64,000 nt of DNA, from positions 104,775 to 168,774 of the forward strand of contig JAOPYI010000081.1 of assembly GCA_025964675.1 (NCBI GenBank), read 5' to 3'. The translations under genes were made by a program, and so were the position numbers. Positions 24,315 through 32,958 of the stretch are shown here, piece by piece. This DNA comes from Sphaerisporangium sp. GTDB lineage: Bacteria; Actinomycetota; Actinomycetes; Streptosporangiales; Streptosporangiaceae. Each line of letters opens with the position of its first letter. Position 1 is the stretch's first letter. The notes under the pieces were generated by a model, which saw only the letters and a list, made by a program, of their open reading frames with translations, ran no database searches and was not told the origin of the DNA.

Positions 24315-27119
24315 ATGTTGCGCTTCACCCTTCTCGGCCCCGTCCAGATGATCGTCGCCGGCGAGCCGCTGACGGGCATCGCCCCACGTCACCGGGCTGT
24401 GCTGGCCTACCTCCTGCTCAATTCCGGCCGGGTGATCAGCATCGAGCGGCTGATCGACGCGATGTGGGGGTACGACCGGCCCGACACCGCCCGATCGCAG
24501 ATCCATGCCTCGCTCACCGCGATCCGCAAGGTGCTGCGTGGTGCGGGAGCGGTACGGCTCCTCGAGACGCGTGCCGGCGGCTACGTCGCGCAGCCGGACC
24601 CCGGGCAGGTCGACGCGCAGAAGTTCACCGAGCTGGTAGCCGCCGGTGAGCTGCGCAAAGCCCTGGATCTGTGGAGCGGCGAGGCGCTGGAGGACGTGCA
24701 CGCGCATTACGTCACCGGCGTCCGGGAGCTCTGGAACGACCGACGGCTGTCGGCATACGAGCGCCTGGTGGAGGGCGAGCTCGCCGCCGGGCGGCACGGC
24801 GATCTGCTCGACGAGCTCGCCGCCCAGGTGACCGCCAACCCGCTCCGCGAGAAGCTCAACGGCCACCTCGTCCTGGCCCTGCACCGGGCGGGGCGGCAGG
24901 CCGACGCCCTAGCCGCGGCGCGTTCTTACCGTACGGCTCTCGCCGACGAACAGGGCCTTGACCCCGGGCACGCCTTCACCGAGCTGGAGCGGGCGGTCCT
25001 GGCGGATGATCCGGCGTTGCGCCTGGCTGACGCGGCACCAGTAGTTTCCGGCCCGCCGCGTCGCTCCACCTTCCTGCCCTACGACATTCCCGATTTCTCC
25101 GGACGGACCGCCGAGCTGGAGCGGCTCGTGGGCGAGCAGCACGGGTCGGCGGTCGTCACGATCGACGGCATGGCCGGGATCGGCAAGACCACGCTCGCCG
25201 TCCACGTGGCCCACCGGCTGGCCGCCCGCTATCCGGACGGCCAGCTCTTCATCGACCTGCAGGCCCACACCGCAGGCCGGGAGCCGGTCGACGCCGCTGC
25301 CGCGCTGGAGGCCCTCCTCCGCCAGCTCGGGGTGCCCGCCGACCGCATCCCCGTCACACGGGTCGAGCGGAGCGCTCTCTGGCGCGCCGAGCTGGCCGAT
25401 CGCCGCGTGCTCGCCGTACTGGACAACGCCTTCGACGCCGAGCACGTGCGCCCCCTGCTGCCGGGGCACTCCGACACCCTGGTCCTGATCACCAGCAGGC
25501 GGCGGCTCGTCGACCTGGACGGCGCCCACGCGCTGTCGGTCGACGTGCTGGGCGAGGAGGACGCCGCCGAGCTGTTCGAGCGGATCGTGGGCGAACGCGC
25601 TCACCACGAGCCGGACGCCGTACGGGAGGTGCTGCAGCTGTGCGGGCACCTCCCGCTCGCGATCCGGATCTCGGCCGCCCGCCTCCAGCACCGCCCGCGC
25701 TGGACCGTGTCCTACCTGGCGGGCCGGCTGCGGGACCATCGCCGGCTCCTGGACGGGGTGTCGGCGGCCTTCACCCTCTCCTACGAGCAACTCCATGAGG
25801 CCGAGCAGCGCATGTTCCGCCTGCTCGGGCTGGTACCCGGGCGCGACATCGACCCGTATGGCGCGGCCGCGCTGGCGGGGATCTCGAAGGACGAGGCGGA
25901 AGAGCTCCTCGAAGGCCTCCTCGACGCCCACATGCTCCTGCAGCTCGAACCCGGCCGATACACCTTCCACGACCTGCTCCGCGAGCACGCCCGCTCGATC
26001 GCCGAGGACGACGGCGCCGTCATGCGGCTGCTCGCCTACTACCTGCACCGCTCCCGCGCGGCGATGGACCAGCTCTTCCCGTACAGCGTCAGCCAGCGGG
26101 AGGGCATCCCCCAGCCGGCCGCCCCGATCGCGCCCATCCGCGACGCCGCAGAGGCGATCGCCTGGCTCGACGCCGAGCGCTCCAACATCATCGCGACCGC
26201 CGTCCACGGACCCGAGATCTGCCTCGGCCTCCTGGCTCTGGCGATGCGCCCCTTGCTCGACCGGCAGGCGCACCACGACGACGCGCTCACACTCCACACC
26301 CTGGCGCTCCAGCGCAGCCGCAAGCTCGGCGACCGCGCGGTCCAGGCTCGAGCGCTCACCGACCTGGCGTGGACCTACTGGCGGCTCGGCGAGTACGAGC
26401 GAGCAGAGGAGCACGCTCACCAGGCCCTCGACGCGTGCGAGGAGGCCTACGAACGGGCTCGGGCACTGCTCACGCTGGGCAACGTGGCCCTGCGCCGGCG
26501 GCAGGACACCCAGGCGGAGCAGTACCTCAAGCAGGCACTCGACCTCACCCGGATCGGCGCCGACACCTGGGGCGAGGCCCACGTGCTCGGCATCCTCGCC
26601 CTCGCCCTCGACCGGGCCGACCGTCCGGAGGAGGCCCGGCGCCACCTCGACCTGGCAGTGGCGCTCCACCGCAAGATCGGCAACCCGGCCGGAGAGGCGG
26701 TGATCCTCAACCACCTCGGCGTCGTCCTCCGGCACCAAGGCGAGCTCGCCCAGGCACGCACCCGCCACGAGCAGGCCGCGGCTCTCTACCGCAAGCTCGG
26801 CAACACCACCGACGAGGCGGCCGCACTCAACGGGCTGGCCGAGGCGGCGGGCGACCCGGCTCGGGCGGTCGAGGAGCACACGGCCGCGCTCGCGCTCGCC
26901 AACCTGACGCGCAACCGGCCGGAGCAGGCGCGTGCTCACGATGGGATGGCGCGCGCCCACCTCGCACTCGGGCACTCAGAGCAGGCTTGTGAGCATGGGC
27001 GGCTGGCTCTCGGCCTCTACGGGGAGCTCGGTGTTCCGGAGGCCGAGGAGGTCCGCACCTTCCTGGACCATGCCGGAGAATCCGCAAGGCAGGACCATCC
27101 TCACCCCGTGAGGCCATGA
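24315..27119 (+). CDS. BTAD/NB-ARC/TPR transcriptional regulator (AfsR-like)
   Basis: A 934-residue SARP-type regulator. An OmpR-like winged helix is at residues ~10-90 ('RLIDAMWGYDRPDTARSQIH'), a bacterial transcriptional activation domain at ~95-235, and an NB-ARC ATPase with Walker A 'GMAGIGKTT' near residue 285. TPR repeats run over residues ~640-930. The ATG at 24315 follows a G-rich ribosome site. Such proteins activate secondary-metabolism or stress genes on ligand or phosphorylation signals. It is divergent from the AhpD-like/ABM pair, its most likely target. Its 3' end is 3 bases from the convergent sulfotransferase gene. Confidence 0.93.
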   Translation: MLRFTLLGPVQMIVAGEPLTGIAPRHRAVLAYLLLNSGRVISIERLIDAMWGYDRPDTARSQIHASLTAIRKVLRGAGAVRLLETRAGGYVAQPDPGQVDAQKFTELVAAGELRKALDLWSGEALEDVHAHYVTGVRELWNDRRLSAYERLVEGELAAGRHGDLLDELAAQVTANPLREKLNGHLVLALHRAGRQADALAAARSYRTALADEQGLDPGHAFTELERAVLADDPALRLADAAPVVSGPPRRSTFLPYDIPDFSGRTAELERLVGEQHGSAVVTIDGMAGIGKTTLAVHVAHRLAARYPDGQLFIDLQAHTAGREPVDAAAALEALLRQLGVPADRIPVTRVERSALWRAELADRRVLAVLDNAFDAEHVRPLLPGHSDTLVLITSRRRLVDLDGAHALSVDVLGEEDAAELFERIVGERAHHEPDAVREVLQLCGHLPLAIRISAARLQHRPRWTVSYLAGRLRDHRRLLDGVSAAFTLSYEQLHEAEQRMFRLLGLVPGRDIDPYGAAALAGISKDEAEELLEGLLDAHMLLQLEPGRYTFHDLLREHARSIAEDDGAVMRLLAYYLHRSRAAMDQLFPYSVSQREGIPQPAAPIAPIRDAAEAIAWLDAERSNIIATAVHGPEICLGLLALAMRPLLDRQAHHDDALTLHTLALQRSRKLGDRAVQARALTDLAWTYWRLGEYERAEEHAHQALDACEEAYERARALLTLGNVALRRRQDTQAEQYLKQALDLTRIGADTWGEAHVLGILALALDRADRPEEARRHLDLAVALHRKIGNPAGEAVILNHLGVVLRHQGELAQARTRHEQAAALYRKLGNTTDEAAALNGLAEAAGDPARAVEEHTAALALANLTRNRPEQARAHDGMARAHLALGHSEQACEHGRLALGLYGELGVPEAEEVRTFLDHAGESARQDHPHPVRP

Positions 27120-27129
27120 GCCTCAGGGG
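27104..27129. terminator. hairpin spanning both stop codons of convergent genes
   Basis: CCCC-G-TGAGGC (27104-27114) pairs with GCCTCAGGGG (27120-27129), with one bulged G. It covers the last codons of the regulator and of the sulfotransferase gene, and could serve both transcripts. Confidence 0.5.
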
Positions 27130-27773
27130 GCCGGAGGTTCGAGCACGGTTGAGGCGAAGGACGCCTGCTCGTTGAGGTGGGGAAACGGCTCGCCCGGCAC
27201 CGGCACGCCGAGGAAGCCGCACAGCGGTTCCCAGCCTTGGCTCACCTTGTAGTCCAGCAGGCGCTCGGAGGCGACAGCGTTACGGACCTCTGAGTTGTGC
27301 CGCTCGTAACAGGCGATGACGTGGTCGCGGTCGTCGATGCGCCCCTCGAAGCTCCGCCCGATGACCCCTGCCCGGCCGAACGTGGTCAGTTGCTCGGCGG
27401 CCTCGAACCTTCGGTACTTCTCCTCGGTCTCCGGGAACTCGCCGGTCATGGCCGCGAAGACGGTGCTGGTCACCGACTCGTACCACCTGGCGGCGTCCCG
27501 GGTCGTCAGGATCACCTTGGCGTCGGGATAGGCCTCCACCAGTTCCCGCCAGAACGCCACGCCCGGCCAGTCGGTGGTCGCGACGTATCCCTCGAGTGGC
27601 CTGCGCCAGGCCTCGGGCGTCCCGTTCGCCGCCGCGGCCCAGTCGTGAAGGTGCCGCGGATGGGCGAACACTTCGGTGAAGTGGTAGCACGGTCCGAACC
27701 CGAGCCGGCACAGCGCCGTCTTCAGTGTCATCGTCCCCGTCCGGCCAAGGCCGGCCCCGATGATGCGCAGCAT
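27123..27773 (-). CDS. P-loop sulfotransferase family protein (copy 1)
   Basis: A 216-residue protein with the PAPS-binding loop 'GAGLGRTGTMTLKTAL' at residues 6-21 and 'ILTTRDAARWYES' near residue 103, the usual place of the PAPS 3'-phosphate-binding segment. Members transfer a sulfuryl group to hydroxyls of small molecules, although many short bacterial ones are unproven. ATG 27773 is used because the family begins 'MLRIIGAG'. It closely matches the next gene upstream (27857-28537) along its whole length, so it is a tandem duplication. Confidence 0.85.
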   Translation of the reverse strand: MLRIIGAGLGRTGTMTLKTALCRLGFGPCYHFTEVFAHPRHLHDWAAAANGTPEAWRRPLEGYVATTDWPGVAFWRELVEAYPDAKVILTTRDAARWYESVTSTVFAAMTGEFPETEEKYRRFEAAEQLTTFGRAGVIGRSFEGRIDDRDHVIACYERHNSEVRNAVASERLLDYKVSQGWEPLCGFLGVPVPGEPFPHLNEQASFASTVLEPPAP

Positions 27774-27856
27774 GGCAACCCCCCACCGCCACGTCATCAG
27801 ACTTCGGTGCGCCCAGCAAGAGCCTGGCGCCGATCATGACCTTACGTTGACGCGGG

Positions 27857-28537
27857 TCATCCGGTCCGAGGGCCACCGTCTCCAGGTATGGGGCTGTAGG
27901 CGTCGGGGAGGTCCGGCGGGAAGGCGGCCCGGTCGTTCAGGTGGGGGAAGGGCTCTGCGGGCACGGGCATTCCGAGGAAGTCGCAGAGCGGCTGCCACCC
28001 CTGGCTCACCTGGTAGTCCAGCAGCCGTTCCGCTGGGACCACTTGCCGTACCTCCGCGTTGTGCCGCTCGTAACAGGCGATCACGTGTTCCCGATCGTCG
28101 ATGTGGCCCCCGAAGGAGCGATCGACCACGACCAGCCGGGCCAGGTCCGCTATGCCCCTGCCGTTCTGGAGGCGGCCGAACCTCTCCCTGCCTCCGGGGG
28201 CGCCCTCGGTGATGACCCTGAAGATGGTCTTCGTCATGGAGTCGTACCAGACCCCGGCGTCCCGGCTCGTGAGGATCACCTTCGCGTCGGGGTGCCCGTC
28301 GACCAGCTCACGCCAGAACGCCACGCAGGGCCAGTCGGTGGTAGCCGCGTACCCCCGCAGTGGCCCGCGCCACGCCCCTGGTGCGCCGTTGACCGCGGAG
28401 ACCCAGGCGGCGAGATGGTCGGGATGGGTGAGCAGTTCGGTGAAGTGGTAGCACGGCGCGCATCCGAGCCTGACCAGTGCGGCCCGCAGCGACATCGTCC
28501 CCGTACGCCCGTAGCCGGCGCCGATGATCTGAAGCAT
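27857..28537 (-). CDS. P-loop sulfotransferase family protein (copy 2)
   Basis: A 226-residue paralog of the protein at 27123. It shares 'GAGYGRTGTMSLRAAL' at the N-terminus, 'ATTDWPCVAFWRELVDGHPDAKVILT' with only a few changes, 'ACYERHNAEVR', and 'VSQGWQPLCDFLGMPVP'. A longer C-terminal tail ('SPIPGDGGPRTG') is the main difference. Start ATG 28537 has GGGG upstream. The genes are 83 bases apart on the same strand and probably co-transcribed. Each may have its own acceptor. Confidence 0.85.
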   Translation of the reverse strand: MLQIIGAGYGRTGTMSLRAALVRLGCAPCYHFTELLTHPDHLAAWVSAVNGAPGAWRGPLRGYAATTDWPCVAFWRELVDGHPDAKVILTSRDAGVWYDSMTKTIFRVITEGAPGGRERFGRLQNGRGIADLARLVVVDRSFGGHIDDREHVIACYERHNAEVRQVVPAERLLDYQVSQGWQPLCDFLGMPVPAEPFPHLNDRAAFPPDLPDAYSPIPGDGGPRTG

Positions 28538-28646
28538 CGCGTCCCCCTGACCTCCCATGGCACCAGAAACCAGGTCAAGAGGGCAAGCTGTGAAAGCGTA
28601 GTTTGTGCAGATCACGGGCAGGGCCCCTGCCCGCATCCCGTCGGTC

Positions 28647-30296
28647 CTAAGCGATCATCCAGGACAGGACCGGGGAGGCCTGGAGGGCTGACAGGGCGCA
28701 GAGGAAGACGAGGAAGACGAGGCTCCAGACGATGACGCGGCGGAAGATGTCGCCTTCCTTGCCGTTCAGGCCGACCGCCGCCGCCGCGATGGCTAGGTTC
28801 TGCGGTGAGATCATCTTGCCCAGCACGCCGCCGGAGCTGTTGGCGGCGGCCATCAGCACCTCGGGAAGCCCCGCCTGCCTCGCCGCGGAGACCTGCAGGG
28901 CCCCGAACAGAGAGTTCGACGAGGTGTCGGAGCCGGTGACCGCCACGCCCAGCCAGCCGAGGATGGGGGAGAACAGCGCGAACGCGGCGCCCGCTCCCGC
29001 CATCCAGGTGCCCAGCGTGATGGTCTGCCCGGAGGCGTTCATCACGAACGCCAGCGCCAGCACGGCCATCACGGTGACGATGGCCCAGCGGAGCTGGTGC
29101 AGCGTCGCCCCGTACGCCTTCAGGGCCCGAAGTGCCGGGAGCCGCAACGCGGCCATGGTCAAGGCACCCGCGACCAGCATCTGGGTGCCGGGCGTGGTGA
29201 GCAGGTTGAGGGTGAACGTCGGCAGCGCCAGGGTGTCGCCCTTGGCGTTGAGCAGGTGGAGCCCCGGCCACTTCACGACGAACGTCGCCTTGTCCAGCAG
29301 GCTCTTCACGGGAGGAAGCTGGCATATCACGAACACCACGATGATGATCGCGTAGGGCGCGTAGGCCCGTACGATCTCCGGCCGGGCGTCGGGACGCGCG
29401 ACCCGCTCGGCGAACTCGGGTGTCGGCTCGTCCGCCGCGCCGCCCGCCACGACGGCGGGCTGGGTGTACGGCCGGCGCGGGCGCCAGACCCGGACCACGG
29501 CGACCACGGCGGCGGCCGACAGCAGGGACGCGACCACGTCGGCCAGTGGCACGGAGACGAAGTTGGAGGTGGCGTACTGCGCGACCGCGAAGACGATCCC
29601 GCAGACCAGGGCCACAGGCCACGTCTCGCGCAGCCCGCGCCGCCCGTCAACGATGGCGACCAGCGCCAGCGGGACGAACACGGCGAGGATGGGAGTCTGC
29701 CTGCCGACCATCGCGCCGAGCGTGTCGCCTGACAGGCCCGTCACCTTGCCCAGCGTGATGATCGGTGTGGCCATGGCGCCGAAGGCGACGGGCGCGGTGT
29801 TGGCGGTCAGCGCCAGGACGGCGGCCTTCAACGGTTTGAAGCCGAGGGCGATCAGCATGACCGAGGTCACCGCCACCGGCGTGCCGAACCCCGCCAGCGC
29901 CTCGATGAGGGCCCCGAACGAGAACGCGATGATGATCGCCTGGATGCGCTGGTCGTCGCTCACCCGGGCGAACGAGCGCCGCAGCACGTCGAAGTGCCCG
30001 GTCTCCACGGTCATCTGGAAGACCCAGATCGCGTTGATGACGATCCACAGGATCGGGAAGAACCCGAAAGCCGCGCCCTCGGTGCCCGCCAGTAGCGCCT
30101 GCCCGACCGGCATGCCGTAGACCGCGACTGCGATCACGACGGCGAGGACCAGGGACACCAGCGAGGCCACCCACGCGGTCATACGCAAGACGCCGAGCAG
30201 CACGAACAGCACCAGCAGCGGCAGCCCGGCGACGAGGGAACTCCATGCCAGAGAGCCGGCAACGGGATCAAGAACCTGCTGGTACACAGTGACCAC
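28647..30296 (-). CDS. lldP: L-lactate permease (LldP/LctP family)
   Basis: A 549-residue H+/lactate (glycolate) symporter with about 12-14 hydrophobic helices. Family landmarks are 'WIVINAIWVFQMTVETGHFDVLRRSFA', 'GALIEALAGFGTPVAVTS', 'TANTAPVAFGAMATPI', and the C-terminal 'SNSLFGALQVSAA' and 'GVLGKMISPQNLAIA' segments. The start is GTG 30296, or GTG 30287, which has GAGGTGG 5 bases upstream. A 9-bp inverted repeat lies 35 bases upstream (30331-30363). No lactate dehydrogenase gene lies next to it. Confidence 0.92.
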   Translation of the reverse strand: MVTVYQQVLDPVAGSLAWSSLVAGLPLLVLFVLLGVLRMTAWVASLVSLVLAVVIAVAVYGMPVGQALLAGTEGAAFGFFPILWIVINAIWVFQMTVETGHFDVLRRSFARVSDDQRIQAIIIAFSFGALIEALAGFGTPVAVTSVMLIALGFKPLKAAVLALTANTAPVAFGAMATPIITLGKVTGLSGDTLGAMVGRQTPILAVFVPLALVAIVDGRRGLRETWPVALVCGIVFAVAQYATSNFVSVPLADVVASLLSAAAVVAVVRVWRPRRPYTQPAVVAGGAADEPTPEFAERVARPDARPEIVRAYAPYAIIIVVFVICQLPPVKSLLDKATFVVKWPGLHLLNAKGDTLALPTFTLNLLTTPGTQMLVAGALTMAALRLPALRALKAYGATLHQLRWAIVTVMAVLALAFVMNASGQTITLGTWMAGAGAAFALFSPILGWLGVAVTGSDTSSNSLFGALQVSAARQAGLPEVLMAAANSSGGVLGKMISPQNLAIAAAAVGLNGKEGDIFRRVIVWSLVFLVFLCALSALQASPVLSWMIA

Positions 30297-30330
30297 CTCG
30301 CGGGGGCGTGGTTTTCCGAGCGATCACTCC

Positions 30331-30363
30331 GGGTTTACTCCTGTCGGAGAGCCCAGTAAACCC
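30331..30363. promoter_or_regulatory. operator-like inverted repeat upstream of the lactate permease
   Basis: GGGTTTACT (30331-30339) is perfectly inverted as AGTAAACCC (30355-30363) with a 15-base spacer, AT-rich at the arm ends. It begins 35 bases upstream of the permease start, where a repressor such as a GntR-type lactate regulator could act. No regulator gene is adjacent. Confidence 0.5.
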
Positions 30364-30484
30364 CCCTGAAACATTTCGGGCCCGTCACAGACGACAACGG
30401 CCCTCCCCACATCCCACCGTGGCCTCGACACCCACCCGTCGGGCTCCTGACTCTGTCCAGGCTCACGGCCCCGCGGATTGCCGG

Positions 30485-30943
30485 CTAGATGGGGGAAGAG
30501 CCTCTGGTGTGGGCGGTGCGGCGGGAGAAGAGGACACCGAGGGCGATCATGGCGATGCCGAGCAGGAAGTGAAGCCAGTTGTCGGCGGTGTTGAGCGGGA
30601 CGAAGTTGGCGGTGCTGTCGCGGCCGACCAGCAGGCCGTATATCCACAGCAGCAGGTAGATGACGCCTCCCCAGACGAGGAAGTTGCGGGCTCCCGTCCA
30701 CGTGCGGGCGAGCGTGACCCCCGCGACGCCGAACAGCAGGTGCACGATGTTGTGCAGGACCGACACCTGGAAGAGGCCCAGGAGGTGCGCGCCCGAGTCA
30801 TGTCCGGCGAATTTCATGGCGCCGTAGTTCGTGGTGATGCCGGGGATGAATCCCAGGATTCCCACCACGAGGAAGACGATTCCCGCGACGAACGCGGCCA
30901 TCTGTAGCGGCGTTCGGGTTAGTTCACGTGCGTGCGTCCCCAT
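30485..30943 (-). CDS. DUF4383 membrane protein
   Basis: A 152-residue protein with four hydrophobic helices. Its order of motifs ('AAFVAGIVFLVVGILGFIPGITTNY', 'LLGLFQVSVLHNIVHLLFGVAG', 'NTADNWLHFLLGIAMIALG') is that of DUF4383, common in actinobacteria and of unknown role. ATG 30943 has GGAGGAGG upstream. A small ACGA-TATG-TCGT palindrome (30965-30976) lies just before the ribosome site and could be an operator. Confidence 0.88.
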   Translation of the reverse strand: MGTHARELTRTPLQMAAFVAGIVFLVVGILGFIPGITTNYGAMKFAGHDSGAHLLGLFQVSVLHNIVHLLFGVAGVTLARTWTGARNFLVWGGVIYLLLWIYGLLVGRDSTANFVPLNTADNWLHFLLGIAMIALGVLFSRRTAHTRGSSPI

Positions 30944-31056
30944 AGCGCCTCCTCCGTCTATTCGACGATATGTCGTATTTGTCCGCATTCCCCGGCAGGT
31001 CAATCCGTACACGCCGCCAGAGGAAGCAGGGCAGAACGCTTGAAAACTCATGAAAG

Positions 31057-31686
31057 TCAGAAATGGGTCCGCACGGTGTGCAGCCGGACGACGGCGGGAA
31101 GGCGCTCCGTCTCCAGTGACTGCCGCAGCCGGGTCACCGCCCCCTGGATGTCGTGCCTGGCGGCCGCGGGATCGGCCTCGTCGGGCAGCACGACGGCCAC
31201 CGCGAGCCCCGGCGCGCTTGGAGCGCCGTTGAGGGTCGCGCGCACCCGTTCCCCGCGCGTGGCGCGAGGCCCGCGTCCGGACGTGGCGCGGTGCCCGGGC
31301 GTGAGCCGCTCCCTGTACGTGGGCTGCCCCCCATGCATGCTTTCCGAGGCATCGTCCTCCAGCGCCGAGGCCGCCGCCCGGGCGGACAGGCGGGTGGCGC
31401 CGTGACGGGTGTCGGTCTCCAGGTCGAGGTGGCGGATGGTGTCGGTGCGCGCCTGGCCGAGGAGCCAGCGCAGCGCCAGCAGCTCGATCACCAGGGCCAC
31501 GATCGCGAGCGCGGGCCAGAACCACGCGTTGCCGGCCGCGTACGCCGCGACCTGCCCGGAGATCACCGGTGCGTGGGGCGCCCCCAGCAGGCCGAGCCCG
31601 CGGGCGAGCGCCGCGGCGCCGGCCACGGTGAGGACCAGGCCCACGATCCCCAGGCCGACGCGGTTCGCTGTACTACGGTGGCTCAC
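31057..31686 (-). CDS. AmaP-like membrane anchor protein of the Asp23 cluster
   Basis: A 209-residue protein with two N-terminal hydrophobic helices (residues ~8-35 and ~50-75), a charged linker 'RTDTIRHLDLETDTRHG', then a Pro/Arg-rich region and a C-terminal segment 'ERVRATLNGAPSAPGLAVAVVLPDEADP' that resembles an Asp23-type strand-helix module. AmaP proteins anchor Asp23 at the membrane in Gram-positive bacteria. It is the last of six same-strand genes. The GTG at 31686 lies 5 bases after the previous stop. Confidence 0.65.
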   Translation of the reverse strand: MSHRSTANRVGLGIVGLVLTVAGAAALARGLGLLGAPHAPVISGQVAAYAAGNAWFWPALAIVALVIELLALRWLLGQARTDTIRHLDLETDTRHGATRLSARAAASALEDDASESMHGGQPTYRERLTPGHRATSGRGPRATRGERVRATLNGAPSAPGLAVAVVLPDEADPAAARHDIQGAVTRLRQSLETERLPAVVRLHTVRTHF

Positions 31687-31691
31687 CTGGC

Positions 31692-32312
31692 TCAGTCCCC
31701 CCTCTGCCGTACGGTGACGTGGACCCGCATCGGCTTCAGCGGGCGCAGCTCCTCCAGGCGTTCCGTCACCACCTCGGTGACCTGGCCCGGAAGCTCTCCG
31801 GGGTCGCGGAGCGGGGTGGCGACCATCACCCGGACGCGACGGCGGCGGAGCCGTACGCGCGCGCGGGAGACGCCGTCCACCCGCGCCGCGACGGTGGCGA
31901 GGTGGCGGCGCAGGCCCGCGCGGGTGATGCCGGTGACCGTCTGCGGATCCTCGGACATGAGGGCGACCAGCCGGGAGCGTCCCGGAGCCAGCGCCAGCAC
32001 GAGGAGCACGATGCCGAGCAGGCATGCCACGGCTGACGTCGTGATGGCGGCCGGATCGTCCCAGTGTGCCTGGCCGACGCGGCTCAGCCACGTCAGGGGC
32101 GGCAGGTGTGCGTGGCCGCGCGCCGTCGCCGCGATGGCTCCGACGGCGGTCACGATGGCGGCGACGGCGAGCAGCGCCGCGACGATGGTCGCCGGGATCG
32201 TCCGGCGGGGACGGAAGGCGCGGGCCGCCGCCCGGCGCTGGGCCGTGACGTCCGCCTCGGGGGCGGTGCCCCGGTCCTCGGCGCTGCCGAGGACGGGCTC
32301 GGGCGAGGTCAC
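31692..32312 (-). CDS. DUF6286-type membrane protein of the Asp23 cluster
   Basis: A 206-residue protein. After a ~38-residue cytosolic tail come two hydrophobic helices (about 39-60 and 85-108), then 'VTGITRAGLRRHLATVAARVDGVSRARVRLRRRRVRVMVATPL', an Asp23-like strand-helix-strand domain, ending with 'MRVHVTVRQRGD'. GTG 32312 overlaps the preceding stop (GTGA) and has AAGGAG upstream. It is a membrane-linked Asp23 relative, probably part of the same assembly as its neighbours. Confidence 0.72.
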   Translation of the reverse strand: MTSPEPVLGSAEDRGTAPEADVTAQRRAAARAFRPRRTIPATIVAALLAVAAIVTAVGAIAATARGHAHLPPLTWLSRVGQAHWDDPAAITTSAVACLLGIVLLVLALAPGRSRLVALMSEDPQTVTGITRAGLRRHLATVAARVDGVSRARVRLRRRRVRVMVATPLRDPGELPGQVTEVVTERLEELRPLKPMRVHVTVRQRGD

Positions 32313-32719
32313 AGCACGCTCCTTCCTCGCTCCGCCGGGCGGATGAGCCGGGCGATGTCGATGTCGACCTGCCGCACGTCGAGGCCGGTCAGCTCGCGGA
32401 CGCGGGTCATGATGTGGTCCCGCACGCGGTGCGCGACCTGCCGGATCGGCGCGGGGTACGTCACGGACAGCGTCACCCTGACGATCGCGAGGTGCCCGTC
32501 CACCTGGGCGCTCACCCTAGGAGCGGTGTCTGTCGCGTCCCGCCCGAGCGGCATCCCGAGCAGCCGGGGCGCGGCGCCGCCGACCTCGTCGACCTCGTTG
32601 ACCGCGTGGGCGGCGATCCGCTCCAGCACCCGGCCGGAGATGTCGGTACGCCCGCGGCTCTCCACCGGCCCGGCGGCGTCCCCCGCCGGGAGCGGATACG
32701 CGGCCGTCTCGGTGGTCAC
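32309..32719 (-). CDS. Asp23/Gls24 family envelope stress-response protein
   Basis: A 136-residue Asp23 protein. The opening 'ESRGRTDISGRVLERIAAHAVNEV' is the family signature (RGxTxIxxxVxxxIA), then 'VSAQVDGHLAIVRVTLSVTYPAPIRQVAHRVRDHI', and 'ELTGLDVRQVDIDI', the usual end of the fold. GTG 32719 has GGAGAAGG upstream and overlaps the preceding gene by 4 bases. Asp23 proteins are soluble, self-associating and recruited to the membrane. Confidence 0.85.
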   Translation of the reverse strand: MTTETAAYPLPAGDAAGPVESRGRTDISGRVLERIAAHAVNEVDEVGGAAPRLLGMPLGRDATDTAPRVSAQVDGHLAIVRVTLSVTYPAPIRQVAHRVRDHIMTRVRELTGLDVRQVDIDIARLIRPAERGRSVL

Positions 32720-32907
32720 GGCCTTCTCCGGCCGCCCAGCAGTCCTCTCATGTCGAGCTCGCCGGTCAGCGCGCGGCCGATGAGGAACCCGAGCACGCCG
32801 AGGACCAGCACGATGAGGAACGCCGTCAGGCCGCCAAGCACCACGGCGAACCCGAGCGCGGTCCCGAACAGCAGGCCGACCGCCGGCCACCAGCGGGATT
32901 CATCCAT
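32716..32907 (-). CDS. short two-helix membrane protein (DUF2273-like) of the Asp23 cluster
   Basis: A 63-residue protein: 'SRWWPAVGLLFGTALGFAVVLGG' and 'LTAFLIVLVLGVLGFLIGRALTG' form two membrane helices, followed by a basic tail 'LLGGRRRP'. Small proteins of this form accompany Asp23 genes and probably help anchor them. ATG 32907 is preferred since AAGGTGAG lies upstream; GTG 32916 would add three residues. Its stop overlaps the downstream Asp23 gene. Confidence 0.75.
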   Translation of the reverse strand: MDESRWWPAVGLLFGTALGFAVVLGGLTAFLIVLVLGVLGFLIGRALTGELDMRGLLGGRRRP

Positions 32908-32958
32908 TTCGCTCACCTTCCACTGTGCAGAGGCGCTCGCCGGGTTCAGCGGCGCCGC

